Assembly: GCA_019637395.1 (NCBI GenBank) | Contig: JAHBVR010000016.1 | Location: forward strand, 160,805-224,804 | DNA length: 64,000 nt | Source of the DNA: Vulcanimicrobiota bacterium | GTDB lineage: Bacteria; Vulcanimicrobiota; Xenobia; Xenobiales; JADMJV01 | Direction of reading: 5' to 3' | Part shown: positions 40,067 through 48,149 of the stretch, piece after piece | How the letters are laid out: each line of letters opens with the position of its first letter | How positions within the stretch are numbered: position 1 is the first letter of the stretch | Position numbers and translations under genes: made by a program | The notes under the pieces: model-generated | The model's database searches: none | What the model saw: only the letters and a program-made list of their open reading frames with translations | What the model was told of the DNA's origin: nothing

Positions 40067-40090
40067 CATTTAACAAACCGTTCATATCTA
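40063..40090 (+). promoter_or_regulatory. Tentative promoter for the GGxGxD-repeat gene
   Basis: CTGACA (40063-40068, overlapping the regulator's stop) and TATCTA (40085-40090) are spaced by 16 bp. The match to consensus is partial. It overlaps the first of the direct repeats at 40077, which would suit regulated initiation. Confidence 0.25.
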
Positions 40091-40116
40091 CATGACCGTT
40101 CATGAAAGCTTCATGA
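40077..40116. promoter_or_regulatory. Direct and inverted repeats upstream of the repeat-protein gene
   Basis: ACCGTTCAT occurs at 40077-40085 and 40095-40103, 18 bp apart, and a third TTCAT is 11 bp further on. The right part also forms a perfect dyad, TCATGAA-AGC-TTCATGA (40100-40116). SARP activators typically bind direct repeats near -35, and the gene just upstream encodes a SARP-type regulator, so this is a candidate operator. Confidence 0.45.
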
Positions 40117-40172
40117 TCGTCCCGTCGTTTAATGAGTGCAAGCAATACAGCAAATCGAAGGAGCACTCGACC

Positions 40173-41309
40173 ATGAACATCGGAACCGCTTACGCCAGCT
40201 ACACCAATACTCTCCAGCCCCTGGCCGGCCCCAACGCCATTGCCTCGGCCTCCCAAATTGCGCAGTGCTACGAAGGCTTCAACTCGGCCCTGCAACCCAT
40301 CAACTGGGGCTGCGGCTACTCCTCGCCGGCCATCTCCCCCAATTTCGGCGGCAACGCCATCGCCCAGGCCGGCGGCTGGGGCAATGACTACCAGTCTGCC
40401 GCCGGTGGCTGGGGCAACGACGCCATCGCTCAGTGGGGCGGTCCCGGCAATGACCTGCAACGCGCCTGGGGCGGTCCCGGCAACGACGCCATCGCCCAGT
40501 CCGGCGGCTGGGGCAACGACCGCCAGGTCGCCCGCGGCGGCTGGGGCTCCGATGCCATCCGCCAGGCTGGCGGCTGGGGCAACGACGTGCAACGCGCCCA
40601 CGGCGGTCCAGGACATGACTCCATCCGGCAGAGCGGCGGCTTCGGCAACGACCGCCAAGTCGCCCGCGGCGGCTGGGGCTCCGATGCCATCCGCCAGCAT
40701 GGCGGCTTTGGCAACGACGTGCAGCGCGCCCACGGCGGTTCGGGACATGACCGCATCGCGCAGCGCGGCGGCCCCGGCAACGACCGCCAGGTGGCTCACG
40801 GCGGACGCGGCAGCGATGTCATCCGCCAGCATGGCGGCTTTGGTAACGACGTGCAGCGCGCCCACGGCGGTTCGGGACCTGACCGCATCGCGCAGCGCGG
40901 CGGCCCCGGCAACGACCGCCAGGTGGCTCACGGCGGACGCGGCAGCGATGCCATCCGCCAGCGTGGCGGCGCGGGCAACGACGTGCAGCGCGCCCACGGC
41001 GGCAAAGGCAACGACCGCATTGTGCAAGGCGGCGGGGGCGGCAATGACAGGCTGGTGGCCAACGGCGGCCGGGGCAATGACCGGGTGGTGCAGCGCGGCG
41101 GCGCCGGCAACGACACCCTGCGCTACAACGCCAGCAACGGCAAAGATCGCGTCAACATCAACGGCGGCGCCGGCGACGACAAGGCCGTGCTCAACATGAA
41201 AGGCAAGAACTATACCATCATCGGCAACGACGGAAAAATTCTCGAGCAGCACGGCAAAGGCGGCACCACCGTGCGCCTGCGCGGCGTCGAAGATTACGTC
41301 ATCAAGTAA
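40173..41309 (+). CDS. GGxGxD-repeat protein with 23 eleven-residue modules
   Basis: The product is 378 residues from ATG 40173, with AAGGAG 10 bases upstream. A 66-residue head (MNIGTAYASYTNTLQ...) has no signal peptide. Residues 67-319 are 23 uninterrupted 11-residue units of the form GGxGxDxxxxx. The tail (SNGKDRVNINGGAGDDKAVLN, then about 40 residues) reads like a normal RTX/calcium-binding end. RTX nonapeptides are GGxGxDxUx; here each unit is two residues longer. The units follow a four-step order (xIxQ, RQVA, xIRQ, VQRAH) giving 44-residue super-repeats. C-terminal placement suggests an exported calcium-binding protein. It stands between the regulator and the histidine kinase. Confidence 0.85.
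   Translation: MNIGTAYASYTNTLQPLAGPNAIASASQIAQCYEGFNSALQPINWGCGYSSPAISPNFGGNAIAQAGGWGNDYQSAAGGWGNDAIAQWGGPGNDLQRAWGGPGNDAIAQSGGWGNDRQVARGGWGSDAIRQAGGWGNDVQRAHGGPGHDSIRQSGGFGNDRQVARGGWGSDAIRQHGGFGNDVQRAHGGSGHDRIAQRGGPGNDRQVAHGGRGSDVIRQHGGFGNDVQRAHGGSGPDRIAQRGGPGNDRQVAHGGRGSDAIRQRGGAGNDVQRAHGGKGNDRIVQGGGGGNDRLVANGGRGNDRVVQRGGAGNDTLRYNASNGKDRVNINGGAGDDKAVLNMKGKNYTIIGNDGKILEQHGKGGTTVRLRGVEDYVIK
40371..41129 (+). repeat. Tandem 33-bp repeats with 132-bp super-repeat
   Basis: 23 copies of a 33-bp unit encode the GGxGxD modules. Every fourth copy is most alike: the 132-bp blocks encoding residues 188-231 and 232-275 are almost identical, showing recent duplication. Earlier blocks (100-143 and 144-187) are more diverged. 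Copy number is likely to vary between strains. Confidence 0.92.
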
Positions 41310-41366
41310 CCGGCTGAGCCGGCCTTCTCCAGGGGGCCGGCTCTGGCTAACGTCGAAGCGCGCTCC

Positions 41367-43058
41367 ATGAGCCTGGAACCCGCCCAGTGCCTGTTCGTGG
41401 CCGTCCTGCTCTCGGGGCTGGCCAGCCAGCCCCTGCCGGGCGGAGGTTTGTGGACGGGCTTCGGCGCCTTTGTGCTGGCCGGCCTGTGGCTCCCCAATCT
41501 GGCGCTGGCCAGTCTGGCTTTTATGACCCTGGCCGGCATAGCCATCAGCGCCCTGCGCGCTCCGCGTCCCGCCGGACTGGCCATGGAGGGTCTGGCGCTG
41601 AGCGGGGCTCTGGCGGCCGGCCGAGGCTGGCCCGGCGCGTTTGTCTATCTTCTGGCCAGCTTGCTGCTAGGACTGGCTTTGGGCCGCGGACTGAAACTTG
41701 AAGCCTCGCGTCTCTGGCGGGCCCTGCTGGTGGAAAACCTGTGGAGCGGCTGCGCCAACCTGGTCCTGGCGCTGGTGCTCAGCCGGGCCTATTCGCCCGA
41801 AATGGTGGCCGCCCTGATCGGACTGCAACTGCTGAACGCGCGCGGCAAGCGCAACTTCGCCTACCGGCTACAGTCCGGCGCGGCCCGCGCCACCCTCGGC
41901 GAACTGGCCAACACCGAGCAAAATCTGGCCGATTCGGAAAGAGCCGCTCACACACTACGCTACCAGGTGCAACTGCTCAACTGGCTTTCCGAAGCTCTCA
42001 AAGAACTGGCTGGCCGGCTGCGCACCGAGGACATTCTGCCGATGTTGCAATCGATCACCCAACAGCTTTTCCAACAAGAAGCCACCATCATCTACTGGGA
42101 AGGCCAACAACGCCCCTGGGGCCAACCGTCCGCCGAACTCTCACGCCAGCTCAACTGGGTGCTCCGAGACCAGCAGCCGCTACGCACTCAGAATATCCTG
42201 GGCGTCCCCCTCACGCTGGGCCGCGACGTGCGAGGCGCTATCGTGCTGCAACGCAGCCAGCCGGCCTGGCAGGAGAGCGACCTCCAATCCTTGTTGGCTC
42301 TGAGCCGGGGAGCCGGAGTCAGTCTGAGCAACGCCTCTCTTTTCGCCCAATTAGAAGCCCAGCATCAGCAACTGCTGGAAACTCAAGCCCAGTTGGTGCA
42401 AAGTGGTAAGCTGCGGGCGGTGGGCCAGATGGCCGCGGGCATCGCGCACGAACTCAACTCGCCGCTGGGCGCGGTGTATATGAACCTGGAAATGCTCTGC
42501 AAAAACGCCCCGGAAAACCTGAAAGGCCGTCTGGACCGCGCTCTGCAGGCGACCCAGCGGGCCCGCGCCATTATCGAGAAGCTGCTGGACCATTCGCGTC
42601 CGGCCGCTCCCGATCAGCCGCTAGATCTGGCTGCGGTGGTGCGTGAAGGTATTGATTTCGTAGCCCCTCAATGCGCCGGAGTTAGCCTCACCTGCCAACC
42701 CTTAGAGCCGTTGCGTGTGTGTGGAAGAGCCGGCGAATTGCAGCAAATTCTCACCAACCTGATCCTCAACGCTCGCGATGCCTGTCTGGCCAGCCCTCAG
42801 CCCACCGTCGTCATAGGCTGCGGGCTCGAGGGCGGGCGGGCCGTGCTCTGGGTCAGCGACAACGGTCCGGGCGTACCCGGCGAAGTCGCCGGCCGTCTGT
42901 TTGACCCCTTCTTCACCACCAAGGAACCCGGCCGCGGCACCGGCTTGGGACTTTGGACCAGCCAGGAAATTGCCCGTTCCCACAATGGCTTCCTTGACTT
43001 CGAAAGCCAACCCGGACGTGGCACACGCTTTTGCCTGCGCCTGCCGGTGGCCCCCTGA
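41367..43058 (+). CDS. Sensor histidine kinase with membrane and GAF-like domains
   Basis: The product is 563 residues. Residues 1-160 hold about five or six hydrophobic segments, a membrane sensor with short loops. A GAF-like region is at ~205-325 (LSEALKELAGRLRTEDILPMLQ, ILGVPLTLGRDVRGAIVLQ). HisKA has H361 in AAGIAHELNSPLGAVY. The ATPase domain has N box NLILNARDA, G1 SDNGPGVP, F box FDPFFTTK and G2 GRGTGLGLW. All catalytic features are intact. The regulator at 37775 is the only response regulator in the window and a plausible target. The stop overlaps the ATG of the next gspF-like gene (TGATG). Confidence 0.93.
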   Translation: MSLEPAQCLFVAVLLSGLASQPLPGGGLWTGFGAFVLAGLWLPNLALASLAFMTLAGIAISALRAPRPAGLAMEGLALSGALAAGRGWPGAFVYLLASLLLGLALGRGLKLEASRLWRALLVENLWSGCANLVLALVLSRAYSPEMVAALIGLQLLNARGKRNFAYRLQSGAARATLGELANTEQNLADSERAAHTLRYQVQLLNWLSEALKELAGRLRTEDILPMLQSITQQLFQQEATIIYWEGQQRPWGQPSAELSRQLNWVLRDQQPLRTQNILGVPLTLGRDVRGAIVLQRSQPAWQESDLQSLLALSRGAGVSLSNASLFAQLEAQHQQLLETQAQLVQSGKLRAVGQMAAGIAHELNSPLGAVYMNLEMLCKNAPENLKGRLDRALQATQRARAIIEKLLDHSRPAAPDQPLDLAAVVREGIDFVAPQCAGVSLTCQPLEPLRVCGRAGELQQILTNLILNARDACLASPQPTVVIGCGLEGGRAVLWVSDNGPGVPGEVAGRLFDPFFTTKEPGRGTGLGLWTSQEIARSHNGFLDFESQPGRGTRFCLRLPVAP

Positions 43059-44140
43059 TGGCTTCTCGTTGGCTGGCCTACCTCACTCGCGAACTGGACT
43101 CGTTCGAAGAAGCGGAATTGCGGGTGCCCGCGCTGGAGGTGGCCCTCTTCTGGCGCCAATTGGCCATGCTGTTGCGCAACGGAGTGCCCCTGGCGCGCGC
43201 GACCGAGGTATTGCGGAGCCAGACGGCGTCGGCCGCCCTGCGTCTGATCCTCGACCGCAGCCACGAACGCCTCCTGAAAGGCATGAGTCTCTCGCAAGTC
43301 CTGCGCTGCTTTCCGGGTATTTTCAATAACCTGGCGGTGGGCCTGGTTCTCAGCGGTGAGAAAACCGGCTCACTGGTCAACGTGCTCGAGCGCCTGGCCG
43401 ACCTGGAGGAACGCAGCATGCGCCGCCGGGCCAGCACCATGAGCGCATTGATCTATCCCGTTCTGCTGCTGCTTTCCACTCTGGCGGTGAGCGCCATCTT
43501 TCTGCTCTTCGTGGCTCCCGGCGATCAGAGTTTGTTTGCCCTGGGTGGAGGTCCGCCCCCCTGGCCCAGTCGCGTGCTCATGGCCCTGGGCGATCCCAAA
43601 ATCTGGATCGCTCTGGGGACAGCCGCAGTGACTGGCTGGTTGGCGGCGGCCGCCCTCTACCACCGCTTCCCGCTGGCCTGGGATGCCCGTCTACTCAAAA
43701 TCCCGGTGGTGGGCGAGTGGTTGCGCGATACCCAGGTTGCCCGCGTGCTGGATGTGCTCAGCGGCTCCTTACCCGTCGGCTTTGCCGTAACCGAAGCCCT
43801 GAAGCTGGCCCAGCATGTCTGCACCAACCGGGAATTCGCTCGCCACTTCGCGAACGCCGTGGAGTCGGTCTATAACGGCCTGGGAATGGGGGAGTCGCTG
43901 GCGCGCACCGGGATGTTCCCGCGCTTCGTCACGGCCACCATCGAAGTAGCCGAAGAATCCGGCCAGATGGACAATACCCTGGCCCGGCTCTGCCTCAGCG
44001 TGGATGAACAGGTGCAGGACTCGCTGGATACCGTCACCAGCCTGATCGGGCCTCTCTTCCTGGGCCTGGCCGGCGTGCTGGCGGGCTTTCTGGCGCTGGC
44101 CATCTTCCTGCCCATCGTCTCCGTGACCATGTCGATCTAA
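43058..44140 (+). CDS. GspF/PilC-like inner-membrane protein (fourth copy)
   Basis: The product is 360 residues, starting at the ATG that overlaps the kinase stop. Two F domains are present: ALEVALFWRQLAMLLRNGVPLARA with LSGEKTGSL at about 113-121, and VARVLDVLSGSLPVGFAVTEAL with VAEESGQMDNTLARL at about 295-309. Transmembrane segments are near 138-158, 190-210 and 330-352. Both GEESG-type motifs are preserved, unlike the copies at 275-2238, so this is probably a working assembly platform. Coupling to a histidine kinase is unusual. Confidence 0.92.
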   Translation: MASRWLAYLTRELDSFEEAELRVPALEVALFWRQLAMLLRNGVPLARATEVLRSQTASAALRLILDRSHERLLKGMSLSQVLRCFPGIFNNLAVGLVLSGEKTGSLVNVLERLADLEERSMRRRASTMSALIYPVLLLLSTLAVSAIFLLFVAPGDQSLFALGGGPPPWPSRVLMALGDPKIWIALGTAAVTGWLAAAALYHRFPLAWDARLLKIPVVGEWLRDTQVARVLDVLSGSLPVGFAVTEALKLAQHVCTNREFARHFANAVESVYNGLGMGESLARTGMFPRFVTATIEVAEESGQMDNTLARLCLSVDEQVQDSLDTVTSLIGPLFLGLAGVLAGFLALAIFLPIVSVTMSI

Positions 44141-44149
44141 GTGGGGTCA

Positions 44150-44716
44150 CTAAGGCCTGCTGGCGGCCAACTGAGCGGCGGCCCGTTGAATCCCCCCGGT
44201 GGCCGCCACCAACTGCATCCAACCACGATTGAGACACTCGGGATGCTCGTTCTCCAAAAAGAGAGCCATGGTGTCCAACCCCTGCAAGGCCTTCTCGATA
44301 CCCGCCAAAACCTGAGTGGCCAGATCCAGAATATGCTGGCGTTGTGGAACCCTGGCCGGCAATTTTTGCACATTCCGATCAATGTCTTCAGCCATTTCCT
44401 CCAGGCGCTGGACCACCGACTCCCATTGTAGGGACCATTCCTCGGGCGTAATTTTCTTCTCGGCCACGGCGTGACAAGCTTTGAATAAAGGCTGATAGAA
44501 ATCGGGAATCAGTACCAATTCTTCGCTCTCGGGAGCCGCTTCGGTCAAAAAGGCCAGCGGCGCCCGGCAAAAGCTGCACAGTGCCTGAGCCGGCGGACTG
44601 ACCCGCTGGCAGGCCGGGCAAATCTGGCCGCCCGGCCCTTCATAATCTTCCTCGGGAATCTCTGGCTGGGGTGCGGCGGGAGCAAAGCTCTGTATCAAAC
44701 TGGAAAGGAAGTCCAC
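44150..44716 (-). CDS. Zinc-ribbon helical protein, 188 residues, unknown
   Basis: The start is GTG 44716 (MDFLSSLIQSF). CPAC (33-36) and CSFC (47-50) form a zinc ribbon. The following ~130 residues are almost all helix, rich in Glu and Gln (WSLQWESVVQRLEEMAEDIDRN). There is no membrane span. It is inserted on the opposite strand between two gspF-like genes and shares its upstream region with the FxPRWR-repeat gene. No family was recognised. Confidence 0.65.
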   Translation of the reverse strand: MDFLSSLIQSFAPAAPQPEIPEEDYEGPGGQICPACQRVSPPAQALCSFCRAPLAFLTEAAPESEELVLIPDFYQPLFKACHAVAEKKITPEEWSLQWESVVQRLEEMAEDIDRNVQKLPARVPQRQHILDLATQVLAGIEKALQGLDTMALFLENEHPECLNRGWMQLVAATGGIQRAAAQLAASRP

Positions 44717-44808
44717 ATTCGCTCGTTCGCTTGCTCGATCGAGTGTCCTTTACCATGGCAGGCTGAAGGCTGCCGACTCCGAAAAGAAAATGAGGGATAC
44801 CAGGTTCA

Positions 44809-47436
44809 TTGACGAGGGACGACGGGACACAAAATCAGGCTGGCGAGCCCGGGGATAAAGAGAAAAAGCCCAAGGGTAAATCTTCCTTTGTACCGCGTTG
44901 GCGCCAAAATCAGGCGGAGCCCTTGAGCACTCCCCCGGTCGAGGAGCAACCCAAGAGACCAGCCAAATTTCAGCCTCGCTGGCGCCAAAACACGGCCGAG
45001 CCCCCCCCCGAAGCCACTCCGGAGGCACCACCAGCCCAGAAGAAATTTCAGGCTCGTTGGCGCCAAAATACCGCCGAGCCCGAGCCCGCCGAAGTAATTC
45101 TACCTCCAGTCGAGGAGAATGCGACCCGCCTGCACCCGAATCTTCAGCAACCATCCGAGGCGACGGAGAAAACCAAAGGTTTTCAGCCGCGTTGGCGGCA
45201 ACGCGCCCAGGAAAGGGCCGCCAAAGAGGAGGAAGCCCGGGCCCAAGCGCCTCCTGTCGGGGATAAGCCGGGGTTCCAACCCCGCTGGCGCCGCACCGCC
45301 GCTTCGGGCCCGGTCCCCAACCCGACCACGCAGCCGCTGCCCGGTTCGGACGCCCCGTTGGAAGGTCAGAGTCCAAAACCCAAGGGTTTTCAACCGCGTT
45401 GGCGCGAGCGCGCCGAGCGAGAGCCGGTCACTCCGCCCGCCAAGGCGGAATTTACTCCGCGCTGGAAGCGCACCATGGCGGCCGAGTCCCCTCCCCCGCC
45501 GCCGCTGGAAATCCCCCAGGAAGAACCAGCATCCACAACTGAACCTACCGTCGAAGCCGAGACCATAGCCTTACCACTGGAGGTCCCGGAAGTTCCCACC
45601 GAAACGCCGCCGGCCACCCTTCCCGAAACTGCGCCTGAGCCCATCCCGGAGGTCCCGCTGGAACTTACCGGAGCCCCCTCAGCCGAAGCCGAAGCGGTCC
45701 CACTGGAACTTGCGGGAGCGCCTGCAGCCGAAGTCGAGACCTCCTTCGACTTCACACCCGTGGCCATGGAGACGCCCCTGGCTTTGGCACCCGAGCCCCC
45801 CCAGGCTCTCCCCCTGGGCCCCGAGGAAAGCACCACCGAAATGGTAGCCACACCCGCACCACCGGAGAAGAGGCGCTTGCCGCGACCTCAAGCACCACCG
45901 CCTCCCAAAGTCGTGCTCGAGCCCGCCGCTCCTCCACGCCCCATCGTGGGCACGGGCGTGCCCATTCCCAATACCGAAGACGACGACTACCAGCCGCCTC
46001 CCACCGTGACCGTGCCAAGCTTCTTGCCCGGGCCGGAAGCACTGGAAACGAACGTAGAAAAGGCACGGCTGGAGCGAACTACCTCGGTTGAAACCGAGAT
46101 CATACCCGAGACTCCACGCCAGCCCAAGAGACTCGACGATGAGGCCATGGCGGCACTCAAGGCCACCGCCAACGCGGTCACCAGGGGGACTCCCATCAGC
46201 GCCACGCCCCCCGCTCCGCCGCCTCCTCCCCCTCCGCAAGTGGTCACGCCTCGCTACATTCCCGCTCCGAAGCCGACCTCGACTGCTTCGTCCGGCATTA
46301 TCGTGGCCGGACTGAAGCCGGCGCCTGCCCCGAGTAAGACCCAGGCCAAGAAGAAGCGCCGGTTGTTCTTCTGGAAATCTGAGAAAAGCGTGGTCGGCCT
46401 GGAAGACGTGGCCACTTTCACCCGTCAGTTCTCGGTGATGATCGGCGCCGGTCTGCCCATTCATCAGGCGCTCAGTTTCTTTGCGGACTCCTCTACCGGT
46501 CCCCTGGCCGATATCATGGACGATGTGGCCAGCAAAATCTCGTCGGGTCACCGGCTTTCTCAAGCGCTGGGAAAACACGAAGGAACCTTCTCCGAAGTCT
46601 ACGTCGGCCTGATTGAACTGGGTGAAACCTCCAGCCACATTGACGAAGCCCTGGAGAAGCTGGCCGACTTGCTGGAAAAACAGGTACGTCTGGGCAAACG
46701 CATGAGTTCCGCGCTCGTTTATCCGGCCTTCCTGGTGGCTGTCTCGCTGGCTTCCATCGGAGTCTTTCTGCAGTACGTGCTGCCCACCATGATTCCACTT
46801 TTTGCCAGCTTCAGTATGCAACTACCACTGCCCACGCGCATGCTGCTGGCTTCTCGGCACCTGGTTATTCCGGTGGCCATCCTCGCGCTACTGATGGTCG
46901 TCCTCTGGCAATGGTTCCGGCCGCGCCTGCAGAGGGCCCGGCGCAACAAAGAAAAGTGGGCTTACAAGGCCGATAAACTGCTGTTCAAGTTGCCCATGCT
47001 GGGCAATTTTTTCCAACAAATGGCCACGGCTCGCGTGCTTTTCGCACTGGCCACCATGATCGAGACCGGTCTACCGATTCTCAACGCCTTGAAGCGCTGC
47101 GAAACGGTAGCTTCCAATCTGGCCTTCGCGGAACGCCTGGAGAAGGCGGGCGTGGAGCTGCGCGACGGCTCCACCGTGACCGACGCTCTGGCCCTTTATG
47201 AAGTCCTGCCCCCTTCCTGTCTGCACTTGCTCTCGGCCGGCGAGGAAAGCGCTCAAATGGCCGAAATGGTTCAGTACGCGGCCCGGTTTTACGAAGAGGA
47301 AGTGGAGCACTCCATCGATACTTTCATGAGCCTGGTCGAGCCGGTCATTATGATCGTGATGGGTATTGTGGTGGGCTTCATCGTGCTGAGCGCGGTGTTA
47401 CCGACGGTGGAAATGATCAATCATCTGGGCTCCTGA
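44809..47436 (+). CDS. GspF/PilC protein with ~530-residue N-terminal extension of FxPRWR repeats
   Basis: The product is 875 residues; the start is taken as TTG 44809 with weak AGG upstream. The C-terminal ~345 residues are a complete GspF: VATFTRQFSVMIGAGLPIHQAL, ELGETSSHIDEALEKL, MATARVLFALATMIETGLPILNAL, AGEESAQMAEMVQYAARFY and three transmembrane segments. In front is a disordered Pro/Glu/Thr-rich extension unique in this window. It holds seven basic motifs (SFVPRWRQ, KFQPRWRQ, KFQARWRQ, three GFQPRWR, EFTPRWK), at Phe 27, 54, 80, 125, 156, 194 and 215. GspF N-termini face the cytoplasm and the ATPase, so the motifs may bind it, a regulator or nucleotides. The 3' end overlaps lspA by 16 bp. 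Confidence 0.9.
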   Translation: MTRDDGTQNQAGEPGDKEKKPKGKSSFVPRWRQNQAEPLSTPPVEEQPKRPAKFQPRWRQNTAEPPPEATPEAPPAQKKFQARWRQNTAEPEPAEVILPPVEENATRLHPNLQQPSEATEKTKGFQPRWRQRAQERAAKEEEARAQAPPVGDKPGFQPRWRRTAASGPVPNPTTQPLPGSDAPLEGQSPKPKGFQPRWRERAEREPVTPPAKAEFTPRWKRTMAAESPPPPPLEIPQEEPASTTEPTVEAETIALPLEVPEVPTETPPATLPETAPEPIPEVPLELTGAPSAEAEAVPLELAGAPAAEVETSFDFTPVAMETPLALAPEPPQALPLGPEESTTEMVATPAPPEKRRLPRPQAPPPPKVVLEPAAPPRPIVGTGVPIPNTEDDDYQPPPTVTVPSFLPGPEALETNVEKARLERTTSVETEIIPETPRQPKRLDDEAMAALKATANAVTRGTPISATPPAPPPPPPPQVVTPRYIPAPKPTSTASSGIIVAGLKPAPAPSKTQAKKKRRLFFWKSEKSVVGLEDVATFTRQFSVMIGAGLPIHQALSFFADSSTGPLADIMDDVASKISSGHRLSQALGKHEGTFSEVYVGLIELGETSSHIDEALEKLADLLEKQVRLGKRMSSALVYPAFLVAVSLASIGVFLQYVLPTMIPLFASFSMQLPLPTRMLLASRHLVIPVAILALLMVVLWQWFRPRLQRARRNKEKWAYKADKLLFKLPMLGNFFQQMATARVLFALATMIETGLPILNALKRCETVASNLAFAERLEKAGVELRDGSTVTDALALYEVLPPSCLHLLSAGEESAQMAEMVQYAARFYEEEVEHSIDTFMSLVEPVIMIVMGIVVGFIVLSAVLPTVEMINHLGS
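44887..45468 (+). repeat. Seven FxPRWR motif repeats in the GspF extension
   Basis: Seven short basic-aromatic motifs are separated by 26-45 residues of Pro/Glu-rich spacer (one gap is 21). The first three share the following residues QNxAEP. Spacers vary in length and sequence while F-x-x-R-W-R/K stays fixed, which implies selection on the motif rather than recent DNA duplication. Confidence 0.85.
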
Positions 47437-47879
47437 TGGTCTTTACCGAGCAAGATGCTCAGAGCCAGCAGGCCGATGCCGACGGTGATGGCGGAATCGG
47501 CCAGATTGAAGACCGGCCACCAGTGAAAATCAATGAAGTCTACCACATAGCCGTAAAGACCACGGTCGATGAGATTGCCGATGGCCCCACCCAGAATCAA
47601 GGCGTAGGCCAGAGCGGGGGCGGGATGGCCCCGGGCCATCTTGGGAAGGGCGCGTATCAGCATCAAGCTGATGGCCACTCCCGCCGTAAGGAAAAACCAG
47701 CGGGCCCCATTGAGAATACTGAAAGCTCCGCCGGTGTTGTGCAGGTAAGTCCAGGAAAGCAGCGTGGACAGCGCCGGGCGCGTTTCCCCCAGCCGGAAAT
47801 GGGTCCACACCCACCACTTGCTCCATTGATCCAGCAGTGTAACCAGCACGGCGATGGAAATGAGCGTTCGCAATTTCAC
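47421..47879 (-). CDS. lspA: Lipoprotein signal peptidase (signal peptidase II)
   Basis: The product is 152 residues with four transmembrane segments. The catalytic aspartates are D105 in GGAIGNLIDRG and D128 in FNLADSAI. The N-terminal ..DQWSKWWV and NTGGAFS motifs are present. It removes signal peptides from diacylglyceryl-modified prolipoproteins. The start is a GTG whose GTGA overlaps the stop of the small upstream gene. Its 3' end overlaps the convergent GspF gene. Confidence 0.95.
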   Translation of the reverse strand: MKLRTLISIAVLVTLLDQWSKWWVWTHFRLGETRPALSTLLSWTYLHNTGGAFSILNGARWFFLTAGVAISLMLIRALPKMARGHPAPALAYALILGGAIGNLIDRGLYGYVVDFIDFHWWPVFNLADSAITVGIGLLALSILLGKDHQEPR

Positions 47880-48142
47880 GGCGCGCCGAACGGCTCGGGC
47901 GGCGTGTATCCTTCTTCCTCGGGCTCGTCCTGAATCCAGCCGCGCAGTTGTTCTTTGACCTTCTTGACGGCCCCACCGCTATATTTTTTCTTCTGCTCGG
48001 GTTCCAGATGCTGGTACATGTAATAGAGGAAGAGCCCGGCCCCGGCGCCGGCCAGGGCAACCCCAAAAAGTTTGGCGGGCGTGTAGGGATTACCGGGCGC
48101 CGGACCGATAGCGGGGCGTTCTTTGTCCTCTTGACTCATCAT
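47876..48142 (-). CDS. Small single-span membrane protein, 88 residues
   Basis: AGGAGGACG precedes ATG 48142. A hydrophilic N-terminus of about 22 residues is followed by one membrane helix (AKLFGVALAGAGAGLFLYYMY) and a charged cytoplasmic-looking tail (EPEQKKKYSGGAVKKVKEQL) ending in an acidic Pro-rich stretch. It is coupled on both sides: 7 bp after prp and overlapping lspA (GTGA). No family was recognised; a role near LspA or ribosome maturation would be a guess. Confidence 0.65.
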   Translation of the reverse strand: MMSQEDKERPAIGPAPGNPYTPAKLFGVALAGAGAGLFLYYMYQHLEPEQKKKYSGGAVKKVKEQLRGWIQDEPEEEGYTPPEPFGAP

Positions 48143-48149
48143 CGTCCTC

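Noticed and set aside
40371-41129. Regular repeats that might be taken for a CRISPR array
   Set aside because: Units are contiguous, in frame, without unique spacers, and encode a regular protein.
34716-44140. Reading the whole block as a standard type IV pilus operon
   Set aside because: No PilA major pilin, PilM-Q, prepilin peptidase or ATPase is present in the block.
45679-46821. 380-residue minus-strand frame opposite the FxPRWR GspF gene
   Set aside because: Gly/Arg/His-rich shadow of Pro/Ala/Thr codons.
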